DNA of 64,000 nt, taken from the NCBI RefSeq assembly GCF_016802725.1, contig NC_052666.1, positions 10,867,375 to 10,931,374 on the forward strand, given 5' to 3'. Within the stretch, counting starts at the first letter, position 1. Every line of letters starts with the position of its first letter. Source of the stretch: Solenopsis invicta. Taxonomy: Eukaryota; Arthropoda; Insecta; Hymenoptera; Formicidae. This document shows positions 1 through 11,575 of the stretch, piece by piece. The position numbers were made by a program, and so were the translations under genes. The notes beneath the pieces are model-generated. The model ran no database searches. It was not told where the DNA came from and saw only the letters and a program-made list of their open reading frames with translations.

Positions 1-88
1 ATATTTTATTACATTATAACGGCGGACCCTTTAAATGTTTTGTTTCTGAAAGAGGATTATTTTGTTTACAGCAAATTTCTCATCGACT

Positions 89-101
89 TTCTCAAAAACA
101 T
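89..101. repeat. Target-site duplication of the LINE (5' copy)
   Basis: ttctcaaaaacat here is repeated exactly at 5213-5225, directly after the TTA-repeat tail. Removing one copy and the LINE rejoins a host exon in frame. Confidence 0.9.
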
Positions 102-462
102 CCCGGGGGTTGAGCTACCTACCGGGCGCGTCTCCGGGTGGCGGATAGGAGAACGGCCGGAGGGGCCCGAGTCCCCCAGGGATAAAATCCTGTGTGGGAT
201 TAGGGTACCTCCGGTCAGTGGCGGCTATAACTGGTCTCCCAGGTGTAAAACCCTGCGTGGGGTCAGGAAGGCCGCTACCGCGGACCAGTTCCCTAAGCCA
301 AGCTGTAAGCTATCGTGGCGATGGCTGCGTGGCACTGAGGGAGCAGTGTCTTGAACGATGCCTCTGGGGCACCAGGCGACACCCCAGAGTAATAGCCTTA
401 CCTACGCATGCGGGGCTCTGTGTGGGCGGACCTTTTGTTCCCTAGCTACTCGTGGGACTCAT

Positions 463-1479
463 ATGGATTTTGACCAACTCAAAAACGTAGTAACGGAGAT
501 GGAGGGCTCGCAGTGCGGGACTTCCAGTGCGGAGGCGGCGGAGGGGGTTGCGGACGGGGCTCATCTGGGCTCTGGAGGCGCCACCGCCGTCGGCTCCGGC
601 ACACAGGCGGAGGCGGTGGGTGCGGATGGGGCTCGTCCGGGCTCCAAAAGCGCCACCGTCTTAGAGAAAAGCTCCGCGCCAGCGGCGGGCTCTCTTGGCA
701 AGAGGAACCGCTCTGGTGCGGAGAAAAGAAGGGCCAAACGGGAACGAGAAAGGTCTCAGTGCGGGACCTCCTCGGGCACCGTGACCTCCCTAGTAGCAAC
801 GCCGAGGGAGAGGGAAGGGCACGCCGGCGACAAACGCCGGAAGGGCTCCACAGACACTCCCCCTTCGGCGGAAGGACCCGCTAAGAAGCATAGGGCTCAA
901 CATACTGGGACCTACGCCGAGGCGGCGGACCCTTTAACAAGGGTTATCATCCCCGAGGGTTATCCCGAGAAGGAAATTACTGCTGAGCGGCTGGCTCTTT
1001 TGAAGCTGGCCGTCAGCAGGGCAATTCCATGCTTCCGCCGTACCTTCCTTAGAAGAGGGGCCGCGGTAGTTTTAGGCAGGGATGAGGCGTCCCTAGTCTG
1101 GCTCACTGAGCAGATGGGGGGCATCTCTCCCTGGGAAAACGCCAAGCTCAAGGTGGTGGGCCCGGAGGTGCTTTAAAGGCAGCACAGGGCCGTGGTCTGG
1201 GTCCCGGGGGCTCCCGATGAACCAGCCGCGGTCCTGGAGCGGCTAGAGAGGCAGAATCCTGGGCTCAGCACCGGGAGCTGGAAAATCATGGCTGAGAACG
1301 TAGGGGCTACCAGGGATGGTAGGAACCTGGTTCTCAGGATTCCAGAGTCCAGCGTCCTCAAGCTGAAGGCGCTGGACTTCAAGCCCTACCTCGGGCTCGA
1401 CCAAGTCACCTTCAAGGTGAGCGGGGCCCAAGGTGGGGATAGGGAGGGCGAGAAGGGGCCCCCTATGGACGAATCGTAA
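463..1479 (+). pseudogene. LINE ORF1 (gag-like), one nonsense codon
   Basis: The frame runs from an ATG at 463 (an upstream in-frame ATG at 358 is less likely) to TAA at 1477, with one in-frame TAA at 1174-1176. The N-terminal third is low-complexity, rich in Gly/Ser/Ala and basic clusters. The C-terminal half (from about 930) is globular and resembles the DUF4780 region found in LINE ORF1 proteins. ORF1 products bind element RNA and form the retrotransposition particle with ORF2. No CCHC zinc knuckles are visible at the C-terminus, which differs from canonical R1 ORF1. The end overlaps or closely abuts the open ORF2 frame. Confidence 0.65.
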
Positions 1480-1517
1480 AGTTCGATCGTCCCGGGGTAA
1501 CCCTTACTCAAATTAAC

Positions 1518-4500
1518 TTGCACCACAGCAAAGGGGCCTCGGCGATTCTGTCAAAGAAACAAGCTGCGGTGCACACAACCATCTCACTGATACAAGAGCC
1601 TTGGCTTGTCCGGGGCCGCATCAGTGGCGTGGCAGCATGCGGAAGGTTATTTAAACTTCCAATAGCCGAAAAGCCCAGAGCCTGCGTTGCGGTGAAGGGC
1701 GTTGACGCTCGACTAATCCCGCATTTATGTTCCAGAGACGTGGTGGCGGTCGAGCTCGATGTCGCCGATTCCCTGGGAAGCAGGAGGAGGGTGGTGGTGT
1801 GCTCCGCGTATTTTCCCCATGATGAGGGGGCTCCACCGCCGCCGGAACCGGTGACCAGACTGGTAGAGTACTGCCAGAGGGAGCGGCTTCCCCTGATAGT
1901 GGGTTGCGATGCTAACTCGCACCACACGGTCTGGGGTAGCACGGATACCAACGATAGAGGTAGGAAGCTGTTAGAATTTCTAGCGTCGACGGACCTGGAG
2001 ATTCTCAACAGAGGTAACGAGCCCACCTTTTGCACGGCGGTGAGGAGAGAGGTTCTCGACCTTACTGTCTGTTCTAGGTGCATATCGAGGGACGTGATCG
2101 GATGGAGGGTCTCGCGCGAACCTTCACTGTCAGACCATAGGCAAATCACCTTCAAGCTGGCCTGGGCTAGAGGGGAGGTGACGACGTTCAGGGACCCCAG
2201 AAGGACCGATTGGGACTCCTATCGGGCGGACCTGAAATGCCATCTCGAGGGCTTCCCAAGGAGGCACGGAACCGAGGAGGAACTGGAGCTCTGCTTGGAT
2301 CATCTGCAGAGGGCTCTGGTGGAGAGCTAAGAAAGGGCGGTCAAGAATTCCAGAGGCAACTCCTGGTGGAGTCCCAAGCTGCAGGAGCTCAGAAATGCGG
2401 CTCGGAGGGCCTGGAATAGGGCCAGGAACACGGGCCGCCAGTCGGACTGGGAACTTCACAGAAGGGCCCAGAAAGACTACAGAGACTCCGTGGTAAGGGC
2501 AAAGAAAAAGAGCTGGTAAGAGTTCTGCGAGTCGGTAGAGGGCGTGCCCGAGACCGCAAGACTATGCAGGATTCTAGCCAGAAATCCAGACGCCGTCCTG
2601 GACTCCATTAGTCTCCCCGATGGGACATTGGTAACCGGGGAGCGTTGTCTGGTGCATCTGCTGGAGGCCAGCTTTCCGGGCTTCCGCAGAGAGCACGGTG
2701 AACTGTTAGCCTATGATGCGGTCTCGCGCAGGGCTCGCAAGGCGGACTGGGGACTAGCGGCCAATATTGTCAAGCCCGGAAAAGTGAGATGGGCGATAAA
2801 CACCTTCAAACCCTTCAAGTCGGCGGGACCAGATCAAATATTTCCGGCTCTTCTACAGGAGGGGCTGGAGCTGGTCGTGGGACCTCTGGCAAGGACTTTG
2901 AGGGCCTGTTTGGCTCTGGGCCATACGCCTAGCGCTTGGAAACTAGCGAGAGTGGTATTCATCCCAAAAGCGGGAAGAGTGAGCTACTCCTCTGCTAAAG
3001 ACTTCAGACCGATAAGTCTGACTTCGTTTCTCCTGAAGACTCTGGAGAAATTGGTAGATGCGTGTGTAAGGGACGTTGTCCTCCTACGGCGTCCCTTGCA
3101 CTGCGCGCAGCACGCGTACCGCATGGGCTACTCCACGGAGACGGCTCTTCATGCGACTGTGTCGTTTATCGAGGGGCAACTGGAGAGGGGCGGTTACGCG
3201 GTGGGCACCTTCCTAGACATAGAGGGTGCTTTTAACAACACCCCGCATAAGGTGGTGTGTGAAGAAGCGCTGCACAGGGGTGTGCCGGAGAAACTTGTAG
3301 AGTGGATCCGGGGCATGCTAGGGCGGCGAGTTGTAGTCTCGTTGGGAACAACGAGGGTCAGTGGATGGGTGGAGAGGGGGTGCCCCCAGGGCGGGGTACT
3401 CTCTCCTCTGCTATGGTGCCTGGTGGTGGATGGGCTGCTTGAGGGACTGAGTGAGAGGGGCTTCTTCGTGCAGGGCTACGCTGACGACGTGGCTCTGCTA
3501 GTGCGAGGACCCTTTCTCGGGCCTCTCTTGGAGCTCATGCAGAACGCACTGGGAACAGTGGAGCGGTGGTGCAGGGGGACCGGTTTGTCAGTAAATCCGC
3601 TGAAAACGGGGCTCGTTGTTTTCACTCGCAAATATAAGGTGGGCACTATAAAGGGGCCCATCTTTGAAGGTACAAGGCTAATCCGAACGGAGTCAGTGAA
3701 ATATCTAAGAGTGATCCTAGATAAGAAGCTGTCCTGGAGGGAGCATCTTGAAAGCCGCTGTAAAAGTTTGTGCTCTTACTTCTGGATATGCAGGAGAATC
3801 GTGGGCCAGACGTGGGGGCTGAAGCCCAGGATGGTCTGTTGGATCTACACTGCAATACTTCGACCCAGGCTTACCTACGCAGCAGTCGTTTGGTGGCCGA
3901 GGGCGCGGAAGAAAGCGGCGGTGGCGGCGCTCGAGCACATCAGGGCTCTGATTTTAAGAGGGGCCCTGGGTGCAATGCGAACCACGCCGGTGGCAGCCAT
4001 GGGCATTATGCTCGGGATTGAACCACTTCACCAGGTGGTGGTGGAGGCGGCGGCGATCGCCGCACACCGACTAGCCTGTGAACTGAAGTGGAAAGAGGGG
4101 ACGCCGCATACTAAGTTCCTCAGCGGCGTGCTGACCGACTCGATCTTCAGAATGAGGCAGGACAGGATGCCAGCAGTTCGGGCTCTGGACAGGCGCTTTA
4201 AAGTGCAGGTCACAGGGCTCGCGGACGAGATTGAACCCGGAGCATCGGTTCAGGCTTGGGACGGGGACGTCTGGTTCACAGATGGCTCCAAGACGGGTAC
4301 GAGCTCCGGCGCGGGCATTGTTTGCCGACAGAGGGGGGTGGCAGAAAGCCTGCCCCTGGATGGATACACCACGGTTTTCCAGACGGAGATCGTGGCAATC
4401 CTGAGATGTGCCCAACTGGCCCTGGAAGTGAAGGAGACAGGTGGGCGCGTAAGAATATGTTCGGACAGTCAAGCTGCCATCAAGGCACTCGAAGCTCCGA

Positions 4501-5105
4501 TTTACACCTCGCGGCTGGTCTGGGACTGCAGAAATGCACTGGAGAAGCTGGCGAGGGACAAAGAAGTTATCGTGACCTGGGTCCCCGGTCACTCGGGGAT
4601 TGAGGGCAATAAAGAGGCCGATCGGCTCGCCAGGGCCGCATCAAGGATGGAGGTGTTTGGGCCGGGACCAGTGCTGGGGGTCCCTTTCTGCCTTGGCAGG
4701 GAGAGGCTTCGGGCCTGGCTGCGGAACGAGCACCTCGAGTTTTGGAAAAATGAGCTGGGGACCAAATGTCGACAGGCCGGGGCTCTGCTGGGGGACACAC
4801 CCAGTGAGGGCCTAGTTCGGGACATAAGATCCTTGAGCAGAAGGAACGCCAGGCTAGTGGTGCAAATACTGACTGGCCATGGAGCCCTCAATTACCACAT
4901 GCGCAGGCTGGGCCGTTCCGATACGGCCGAGTGTAGGGCCTGTGGGGAGGAAGAGGAGACAAGTCTCCACATTCTTTGCGACTGTCCAGCCTACGCGGGG
5001 CTGAGACTAAAACTACTAGGCTCGGCATTTCCCGAGCCAGGGCAGATTAGCAGGCTGCCTATGAGGGACCTGAGTCTCTTTTGGAGGGAATCGGGGCTCC
5101 CATAG
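1518..5105 (+). pseudogene. LINE ORF2: endonuclease, reverse transcriptase, RNase H
   Basis: One reading frame with two in-frame TAA codons (2328-2330 and 2518-2520); the true start is unclear because the frame is open upstream of 1518. Apurinic-type endonuclease signatures are QEPW, GCDANSHH and a terminal SDHR (to about 2150). Reverse transcriptase shows the RPISLTS, GCPQGGVLSP and YADD motifs (about 2800-3750). RNase H shows FTDGSK, the TEI glutamate, CSDSQAA and a GNKEADRLA box (about 4270-4630). A CX2CX8HX4C zinc motif lies near 4930-4990. The enzyme nicks target DNA and primes cDNA synthesis from the nick. The RNase H domain places it with I/LOA-like elements or RNase H-bearing R1 relatives. 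Confidence 0.88.
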
Positions 5106-5189
5106 GCAGCAAACGACTGGAGGGTGACACAATGGACAACAGTCTGCGTGCCGCAGGCGGATCTTCGACCCGAGGACCGCCCCCTCAGT

Positions 5190-5225
5190 CTTTATTATTA
5201 TTATTATTATTATTCTCAAAAACAT
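5190..5225 (+). repeat. LINE 3' TTA-repeat tail and 3' target duplication
   Basis: About eight TTA units end the LINE at 5212, followed by the second copy of the 13-bp target duplication at 5213-5225. Confidence 0.85.
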
Positions 5226-5926
5226 TAAAAGATCAACAAAATACAAACTTAGATGATTCTTCACATACAATATCAGATACTTCTAATAAATTTTATGTAG
5301 AACATACATCATCTCCTAAAAAAAATGAAACTAAATACTTCAGTTACTGAAAGAAATAAAATTATATCGGAAGAGGTTAGTCTTTTTTTCTATTACACAA
5401 AATTTAAACAGTAAATATAAAAAATCAATATATTTATTATATAAAATCCTTTCCTTTGTAGAATTTACTTAACATTATAAAAAAATCTCCGTGTGGAAAA
5501 GAAATACTCGAAGATTATAAAAAAAATAAATATATATCTGAAAAATATAGGAAGCTTTTGATAAAAATTGTCGTTCAACATTTATTGCTGTATAAACAAA
5601 AAATAAATAGGCAAATCTTAGCTTCTGAAAAGTGTTAATATGCCGAAGCAATTATAAAACTTTTTCCAAATTTAAAAAATTCTGATGGTGATTTGGGTTA
5701 TGTAAGTTTTCATATTTTAATTGTAAAATATATTTATTTTTATATGACATTTTATTATTTCAGGTAAAATTATTTTTATTATTTTACTATTAAATTTTAA
5801 TAAAAATGTTTTCAGTAAGCAATTCAGAATATACAATTTACTCAATCTGAGTAAAATATCACTCGCATTTGAACAACTCTGTTGTTAGATTGTTGTAAAA
5901 TTTTTCTAAATTTAAATAATATGTAT

Positions 5927-6022
5927 CATTAAATAGTAGAGTAGTAAAAATATATTATCATTAAATAGTAGAGTAGTAAAAATATATTATCATTAAATAG
6001 TAGAGTAGTAAAAATATATTAT
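5927..6022. repeat. Short tandem array, 32-bp unit, about 2.7 copies
   Basis: The unit beginning gtagtaaaaatatattatca is repeated nearly identically. It lies in an intron of the decayed gene; no function is evident. Confidence 0.8.
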
Positions 6023-6832
6023 ACTTATATTTTTGTGTAATGTACATATTAACATTAAAATTATTTGTATTATGAATATCTTTTTATTAATATATTTTTA
6101 TAAGGACACTTTTATAATCCTAAAACTGGGACTGGATACATTGCTTCACGTTTACCAAACGTACGTACAACAAAAAGGAAGTACGTCAAGAATAACACTG
6201 GAAAAAAAACATGAGAAAATATAAAAGATAATATAACAGTTGAGCAAATTGATGAATCAGATATTATTAAAAATTCAATAAATTTTATGAAACGTGCAAC
6301 ATTTAAGCAAAAGGATATAATAATAGAAAAAATTAAAGAAACTTTTAAAGTTAGAAGATATTTATATCTAAATGAACACTTTTTTGATGTATTTCCTAGA
6401 TTTTTGGATATTCCTGAACTAGTAAATATTATAAATTAATCATTAAAAAATCATGTTTTAATCTTTAAAATTATATGGAAAAAAAGATCCACTTATGTTT
6501 CATTATGTCAGATAGAATTCAGACAGAGAATTGTTTAATAATGTATCATATTCAATTGCAACAATTAATATACAATTAAAGTATTAAGGTGATAGTTAAT
6601 CACTCAAAAAATAACAGGAAATAAAAAAAAATTAGTATATATATAAGTCCGAAAATGCGTTTTCGAATAAATTTTGTCAATTTTGCAACAATTGACCTCC
6701 ACTTTTAAAACATCCTGTATATTTTAATCAAATTTTACGATATTACTATAGTTTATTAATAATTTTTTCAATTTTATCGATCTTAAATTTCTTTTACTTA
6801 AATAAACATAGGGCCACGCTCGTATTGTGAAT

Positions 6833-7283
6833 AAACACAGAGTATAACGTTAAACGGTCAAATTAACGAGCCAAATTGATTTAATTCAAGATTTACAATT
6901 ACAATAATATAATCAATAATAATTGGAACGTTTTGGCTTTACTTAGCCTTCATCAGCCTATTAAGTATAATATAGTTAAAAAAAAGTGAGATTACCTGTT
7001 CGCCATCAAGAAAATCACAGACGGTATGGGACACACACACGATAATTTTTTAAAAAAAGACAGTTTAGGGAAAATCGTTATATTTAGATACTCAAATTAA
7101 AGAGGGAAGAAATTCTTTTGTAAAGAGATGAACTTTTAACTGTATTATACTTAATAGGCTGATGAAGGCTAAGTAAAGCCGAAACGTTCCAATTATTATC
7201 GACTATATTATTGTAATTGTAAATCTTGAATTAAATCAATTTGGCTCGTTAATTTGATCATTTAACATTATACTCTGTGTTTT
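6833..7283. mobile_element. Palindromic element with about 145-bp inverted arms
   Basis: Arm 6833-6980 is the near-exact reverse complement of 7138-7283, with a spacer of about 155 bp. The outer ends read aataaacacagagtataa and its complement. It sits in an intron of the decayed gene. Each arm contains a sequence resembling the hammerhead ribozyme core found in Penelope-like retroelement terminal repeats. It could be a Penelope-derived inverted pair or a MITE that merely resembles one. Confidence 0.65.
7159..7185 (+). ncRNA. Hammerhead-ribozyme-like core
   Basis: CTGATGA at 7159 is followed by a hairpin AGGC...GCC with an AAGTAAA-like loop and then GAAAC, the order of the conserved hammerhead core (CUGAUGA, stem II, GAAA). 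The inverted copy at 6931-6956 has the GAAA changed to AAAA. I could not confirm stems I and III or a cleavage triplet, so activity is uncertain. Confidence 0.4.
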
Positions 7284-7894
7284 TTTTACTTTCTTGATAT
7301 TTTTTCATTCGTATTATAAGTATGTTGTACTAAGATTGGATTTTATAAAACTTTCAATTTAATAAAATGGCTTCTGATAATATTATTATTGTCATTAATA
7401 TATAATAGATTTATTAAGTTCTGAAAAATTATTCCTGCAATTATAAGAATTCAGATTAAAAATTTAATATTTTTTAGATTCACGTAGAATTTGAACTACT
7501 TTTTCCTGAAATTGATCAAGAAAGATTTTGCAAATTATACCAAGAATATATCAACGCTATTTTGTCAGTACGAAACAAAAAAGAACAATGAGATTCTGTT
7601 TAGTATATTTATTTTATATATTTATTCATATTGCACTTTAATTACATTTTAATTCAATTTATGGTTTTTAAATTTTTTAATATTTTAGTTTTCAGAATGG
7701 GATCGTATTGTTAATTCATTTATTGCTTTGATACAATTAGTGCCACCCACAGCAAAAGGCAAAAAATTCGCTACAAGAGAAAAAGCAAAGAATCTAATAA
7801 ACAAGTTAATAGTTTTCACACAGGTATAGGACAACTACTTTTTTAAACTTAACGATACAAACACACCCACCCATATATCCATCACCCCCTCCCC

Positions 7895-7991
7895 TACACA
7901 CACACACGCACACACACGCACACGCACGCACACGCACGCGCACGCACGCACACACACACACGCACACACACGCACACGCACGCACACGCGT

Positions 7992-8083
<92 letters not shown>
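7895..8083. repeat. CA/CACG microsatellite
   Basis: Nearly pure CA repeat, interspersed with CACG in its left half. It lies in the last intron of the decayed gene. Long open frames here are artefacts of the repeat. Confidence 0.95.
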
Positions 8084-8089
<6 letters not shown>

Positions 8090-8929
8090 GTAAATAGGCA
8101 CCTATATACATAATCAAAGTAACATTAATTAATAATTTTAAAATCTTTTCAGAATGGTATACTCTTGCATTCTAATGAAAATGTAAATCAACCAAGAATT
8201 ATTGCTGTTGGTCCTAATAAAAAAACAGCTGAACAATATTTCCTTGACGTGGAGAAAAAATTTCTTTTATTACCAACAAATAATGTAATAAAAGCAATTG
8301 ATTATCTTTTCAAGGCTCGTTACGCTTTTCATATGGAATTTGAAGACGGACTAAAGAATTTTTGGACCTTCATACAGCACTATTTTTACAAAATTTCGAG
8401 TAAGTGTACAAGCAAAGTTATTGATTTTCACACGAAAATTGAGATTGCGAAGAAGAAATTACCATCAAATTAAACATTTCTCAGTAAAAGTCTTTTTTTT
8501 ACCAAAGAATATTATATAAAGATTATATAAAATATATAATCTATATATTTAAAATACGAAGAGCGTAAATAAATCTTTTACTTTTATGTAATAAATTTAA
8601 ATTAAATATAAATTTAGTATTAAAAAGTATTAAAAGTTGACATCTCTAAATTTATATTATTCTTATATTATTTAAAAGTTTTGCAAAAATCTCTAAAGAG
8701 AAGGATATTTTAGTTTTCTTAAGACTTAAGAGAAATTTTATACAACGTATTTAAATATATTTGCGTGATAAAAACTTTGTAATAATAAAAGTATTGATTT
8801 GTTTGTAATAAATACTTGTTTTTGTTAAAAACGCCAATATTTAGAGACAATAATATAATTTTATTCATTTAAGAGTTAAGAAAAAGTTCTACTATTTTTT
8901 GGTAAAAAGGTTTTTTTCAATGTAATAAA

Positions 8930-9229
8930 ATGTCTTTGGAGTGTTACTTATGCAATTATAAAACGTTACAGATTAAGAACATATGTAATCATTTACGTAA
9001 CAAACATATGCTATTTGACAGCTGTAAATTGAATTTAAAGTGTTGTGCAGGTTGCCCTGCTGTTTTCAAAACTTTTAATGGATTTATAAAGCACTTAAAA
9101 AAATGCATTCTTCAAAAAGATAATGTAACTTTCTCGAGTAGTGAATGTGATGAATCAGATCTTAAGGATGATTTAAGTTTATTTGATAATTTAATTAATA
9201 ATTCGTTCGTAACACAGCTAAAGGGTTAG
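8930..9229 (+). CDS. Zinc-finger N-terminal exon, truncated by insertion
   Basis: A 99-codon frame begins MSLECYLCNYK and contains two C2H2-like fingers: CX2C...HX4H within the first 27 residues, then a CX4C...HX4C unit to about residue 60, followed by an acidic stretch. It ends in TAG just where unrelated transposon sequence starts (about 9225-9230), so it is probably the first exon or N-terminal part of a gene cut off by insertion. It lies 460 bp downstream of the decayed gene on the same strand and shares its AT-rich, lysine-rich character. It might be a second member of that family, but this is a guess. Confidence 0.45.
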   Translation: MSLECYLCNYKTLQIKNICNHLRNKHMLFDSCKLNLKCCAGCPAVFKTFNGFIKHLKKCILQKDNVTFSSSECDESDLKDDLSLFDNLINNSFVTQLKG

Positions 9230-9593
9230 GGTTACCCAACTTAGGTTAGGCGCTGTAATCAATATTAACGAATTGCCCCAGTGCTCAGTATTACGAACAG
9301 CCCCAACATCAACTGTGCGCATTATTGCGTATGATCGACAAAAATAGACATCACACACCACACAGACGCATCTTATTACAATCAGTACCGTCTAGAGAGA
9401 CGTTTCAAATTTTTACTACAATCAGTACCGTCTTGAGGAGGGCTTCCGTTTCCGGTAGCGAGAGTGATTGACGTGTGTGTGTGGAGAGTGCGATTGATAA
9501 GCAGGTATTAGGGAAAAAAGTGAGACGAGGTGGAGTGCAAGGAGGTGAAGGGAAAGGGAAGAGGCTGGTGGTGGAGGGTGAATAAGGGAAAGG
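9230..9593 (+). mobile_element. 5' end fragment of LINE family B
   Basis: The segment around 9434 (cttccgtttccg) followed by purine-rich DNA closely resembles 31632-31740, where the same layout leads into a LINE-type ORF1. I therefore read both as 5' UTRs of one LINE family. This copy is interrupted at 9594 by a foldback element and seems to resume at 16240. The left boundary is approximate; the segment 9230-9430 has no further identity. Confidence 0.45.
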
Positions 9594-10624
9594 CCCGGGG
9601 GTGTTTACGATAACTAATCGGATCTCGGATTGGATTGAACAATGGTACTCAACGTAAGTATAGAAAATTTCCCTAGGCTAATCGGATTGACGATCTCTGT
9701 CTCAAATGTGATCCGATTGATGACGAAAGCGTGGAGACGCAGAAGCATGCTTGAAAAGTAAGTCTCTTTATTTTTTTAAATAATAACACAAAAAATCAAA
9801 GATAAAGTTAAAAAGAATGATTTGAATTTAGATTTATTGTAATATTTTTTGTTTAAACATTAAATTTTGTTTAAATTTCTATTTGTAAAAATTAATTAAT
9901 CTATTCTAAAATTTGTGGTTATATCGGAAACAAATCAAAATTAATGAAACAATTATTAATTGTTAGGTACAAATTAAAGCATATAATATTTTAAGCATAT
10001 CATATAAAATTCCTGTTTATTATAAACTTAATAAAAATATTATAACTTTGAAATTATTCAACTACATTACACATTAATCAATATTAATTTATAAAATCAA
10101 TAATGTTTCTAAAAATGTTCTTTTTATTCTTTTCCAGATCGTAAATAAACTTCAATTCGATGAATAAATAAAAATTACTGGAAAATGGATTTATATGAAG
10201 AGGGCATTATTGAACAATATCAATTTGTGCTATCTTAAAATTTTTAAAATCTACTTTTCTTTATTAGTTGTTTATTAGAGAGTAATAATATAAAAATGGA
10301 ATATACGCATCATATATGCATACAATTATTTAAATTTTATTTATGTATATTCCGTTCTTATATTATTACTCTCTAATGAACAACTAACAAAGAATAGCAG
10401 ATTTTACAAATTTTAAGTTAGCACAAATTGATATTGTTCAATAATGCCCTTTTCATGTCAATCCATTTTCCAGTAATTTTTATTTATTCTTGGAGTTGAA
10501 GTTTATTTACGATCTGGAAAAGAATAAAAAAAACATTTTCAGAGACATTATTGATTTTTAACATATAAATTAATATTGATTAATGTGTAATGTAGTTGAA
10601 TACCCAGTGAGAAATGACAGGTTG

Positions 10625-10890
10625 AAAAAACGTCAAATCAACGTCTAAAAAACCAGTTGATATAGACGTCTAAAATTTGGTCTATTAGACGTTTTTGTGT
10701 CTTCTAAATTAGACCACTATTAGACGTCTTAAAGACGTTCAATAAACGTTTATTAAACAACTATTTGACATTTATGTAGACGTCTTAAAGACGTTCAATA
10801 AACGTTTATTAAACGACTATTAGACATTTATGTAGACGCCTTAGAAACGTCTTATAAGCGTATTTAACGTCTTATAAGCGTCTACTACGT
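10625..10890. repeat. Subterminal repeats with GACGTC/AACGTC motifs
   Basis: A unit of about 67 bp containing tagacgtcttaaagacgttc and aataaacgtttattaaac occurs at least twice, with many further ACGTC cores. Such clustered subterminal motifs are often transposase-binding sites; that role is inferred. Confidence 0.6.
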
Positions 10891-11575
10891 TTACACTTCA
10901 TCATTAATTGGGTTTAGCAACACTCGTAGTTATGAAACTGACCAATTACAGTCATTCCATTCTTCAGATGAATACTTGTAATTAACCAGTTTTATAACTA
11001 CCGATGTTATTAAACTCGATTAATGGTGACGTATAAACGTAGTTTTAATAACGTTTATTTACATTCGTTTCTATTAATATACAGCTTTAAAAAACTTGTA
11101 AAAATGAATCTTGACTAATCTTTTTCCGCCCAATAGTCAGTAAATAGTCGTAAAAAGCACATAAAATGAAACCATTCAGACAAGAAAACACACAGTTGAA
11201 CTAAAATTTCCGACGTGGCATTTATAAATAGAATTTGAATAAAATAGAATAACAAAATCGCTTTAAAACACTTGTAAAAATGGGTCTTGACTATCCTTTT
11301 TCCGCCTGTCAGTAAATAGTCGTTAAAAGTACGTAAAGTGATGCGTATTCAAACAGGAAAACACATGGATATTGAAAGGAGTGAAATATGCTTTTATGTA
11401 TTACTTCAAAGAAACTTTACTTGCGGTCCATTCTTACAAATTTGGTAAATATGAGATAAGTCAAATTTTCACAATGGAATATATAATAATGGAATGACAT
11501 ACACAACATTTCGTCGTCAATCTGTCACGTTTCTACTATAGCTTTAATTTTGTCCGCGACGAAACGTTACTACCG

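Larger units (their letters stand above)
102..5212 (+). mobile_element. LINE (R1/LOA/I-type non-LTR retrotransposon with RNase H)
   Basis: A nearly complete GC-rich element in AT-rich surroundings. The 13-bp direct repeat ttctcaaaaacat lies at 89-101 and 5213-5225, which fixes both ends. It has a 5' UTR of about 360 bp, two ORFs and a 3' end made of a short TTA repeat instead of poly(A), as is usual in the I/R1/LOA group. ORF2 carries endonuclease, reverse transcriptase and RNase H. Three in-frame TAA codons (1174, 2328, 2518) make this copy inactive, yet long frames and a perfect target duplication suggest recent insertion. The clade assignment is by domain content only. Confidence 0.88.
72..8473 (+). 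pseudogene. Decayed multi-exon host-like gene interrupted by a LINE
   Basis: I do not recognise the protein. Visible exons: 72-5375 (after a tttgtttacag acceptor; split by the LINE at 102-5212; donor gag|gttagt), 5462-5701 (donor gtaagt), about 6104-6421, about 7479-7590, 7694-7823 and 8153-8473 (acceptor ttttcag, ends in TAA). Exon ends at 5701, 7823 and 8153 are in consistent phase and the peptides are lysine-rich and compositionally alike, so this was one gene. Damage seen: the LINE, a probable one-base change in the A run near 5322 that shifts the first exon, a TAA within exon 5462-5701, and a TGA in the 6.1-kb exon. The last exon encodes a 106-codon C-terminus with no motif I can name. 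It may belong to a multicopy, transposon-associated family. The 5' exons lie outside the window. Confidence 0.5.

Noticed and set aside
479..884. Gly- and Pro-rich frames overlapping LINE ORF1
   Set aside because: Shadows of a GC-rich coding sequence; the ORF1 frame is the one continuing beyond the nonsense codon.
7806..8117. Open frames with long Cys-Val repeats
   Set aside because: They are translations of the CA microsatellite in an intron.
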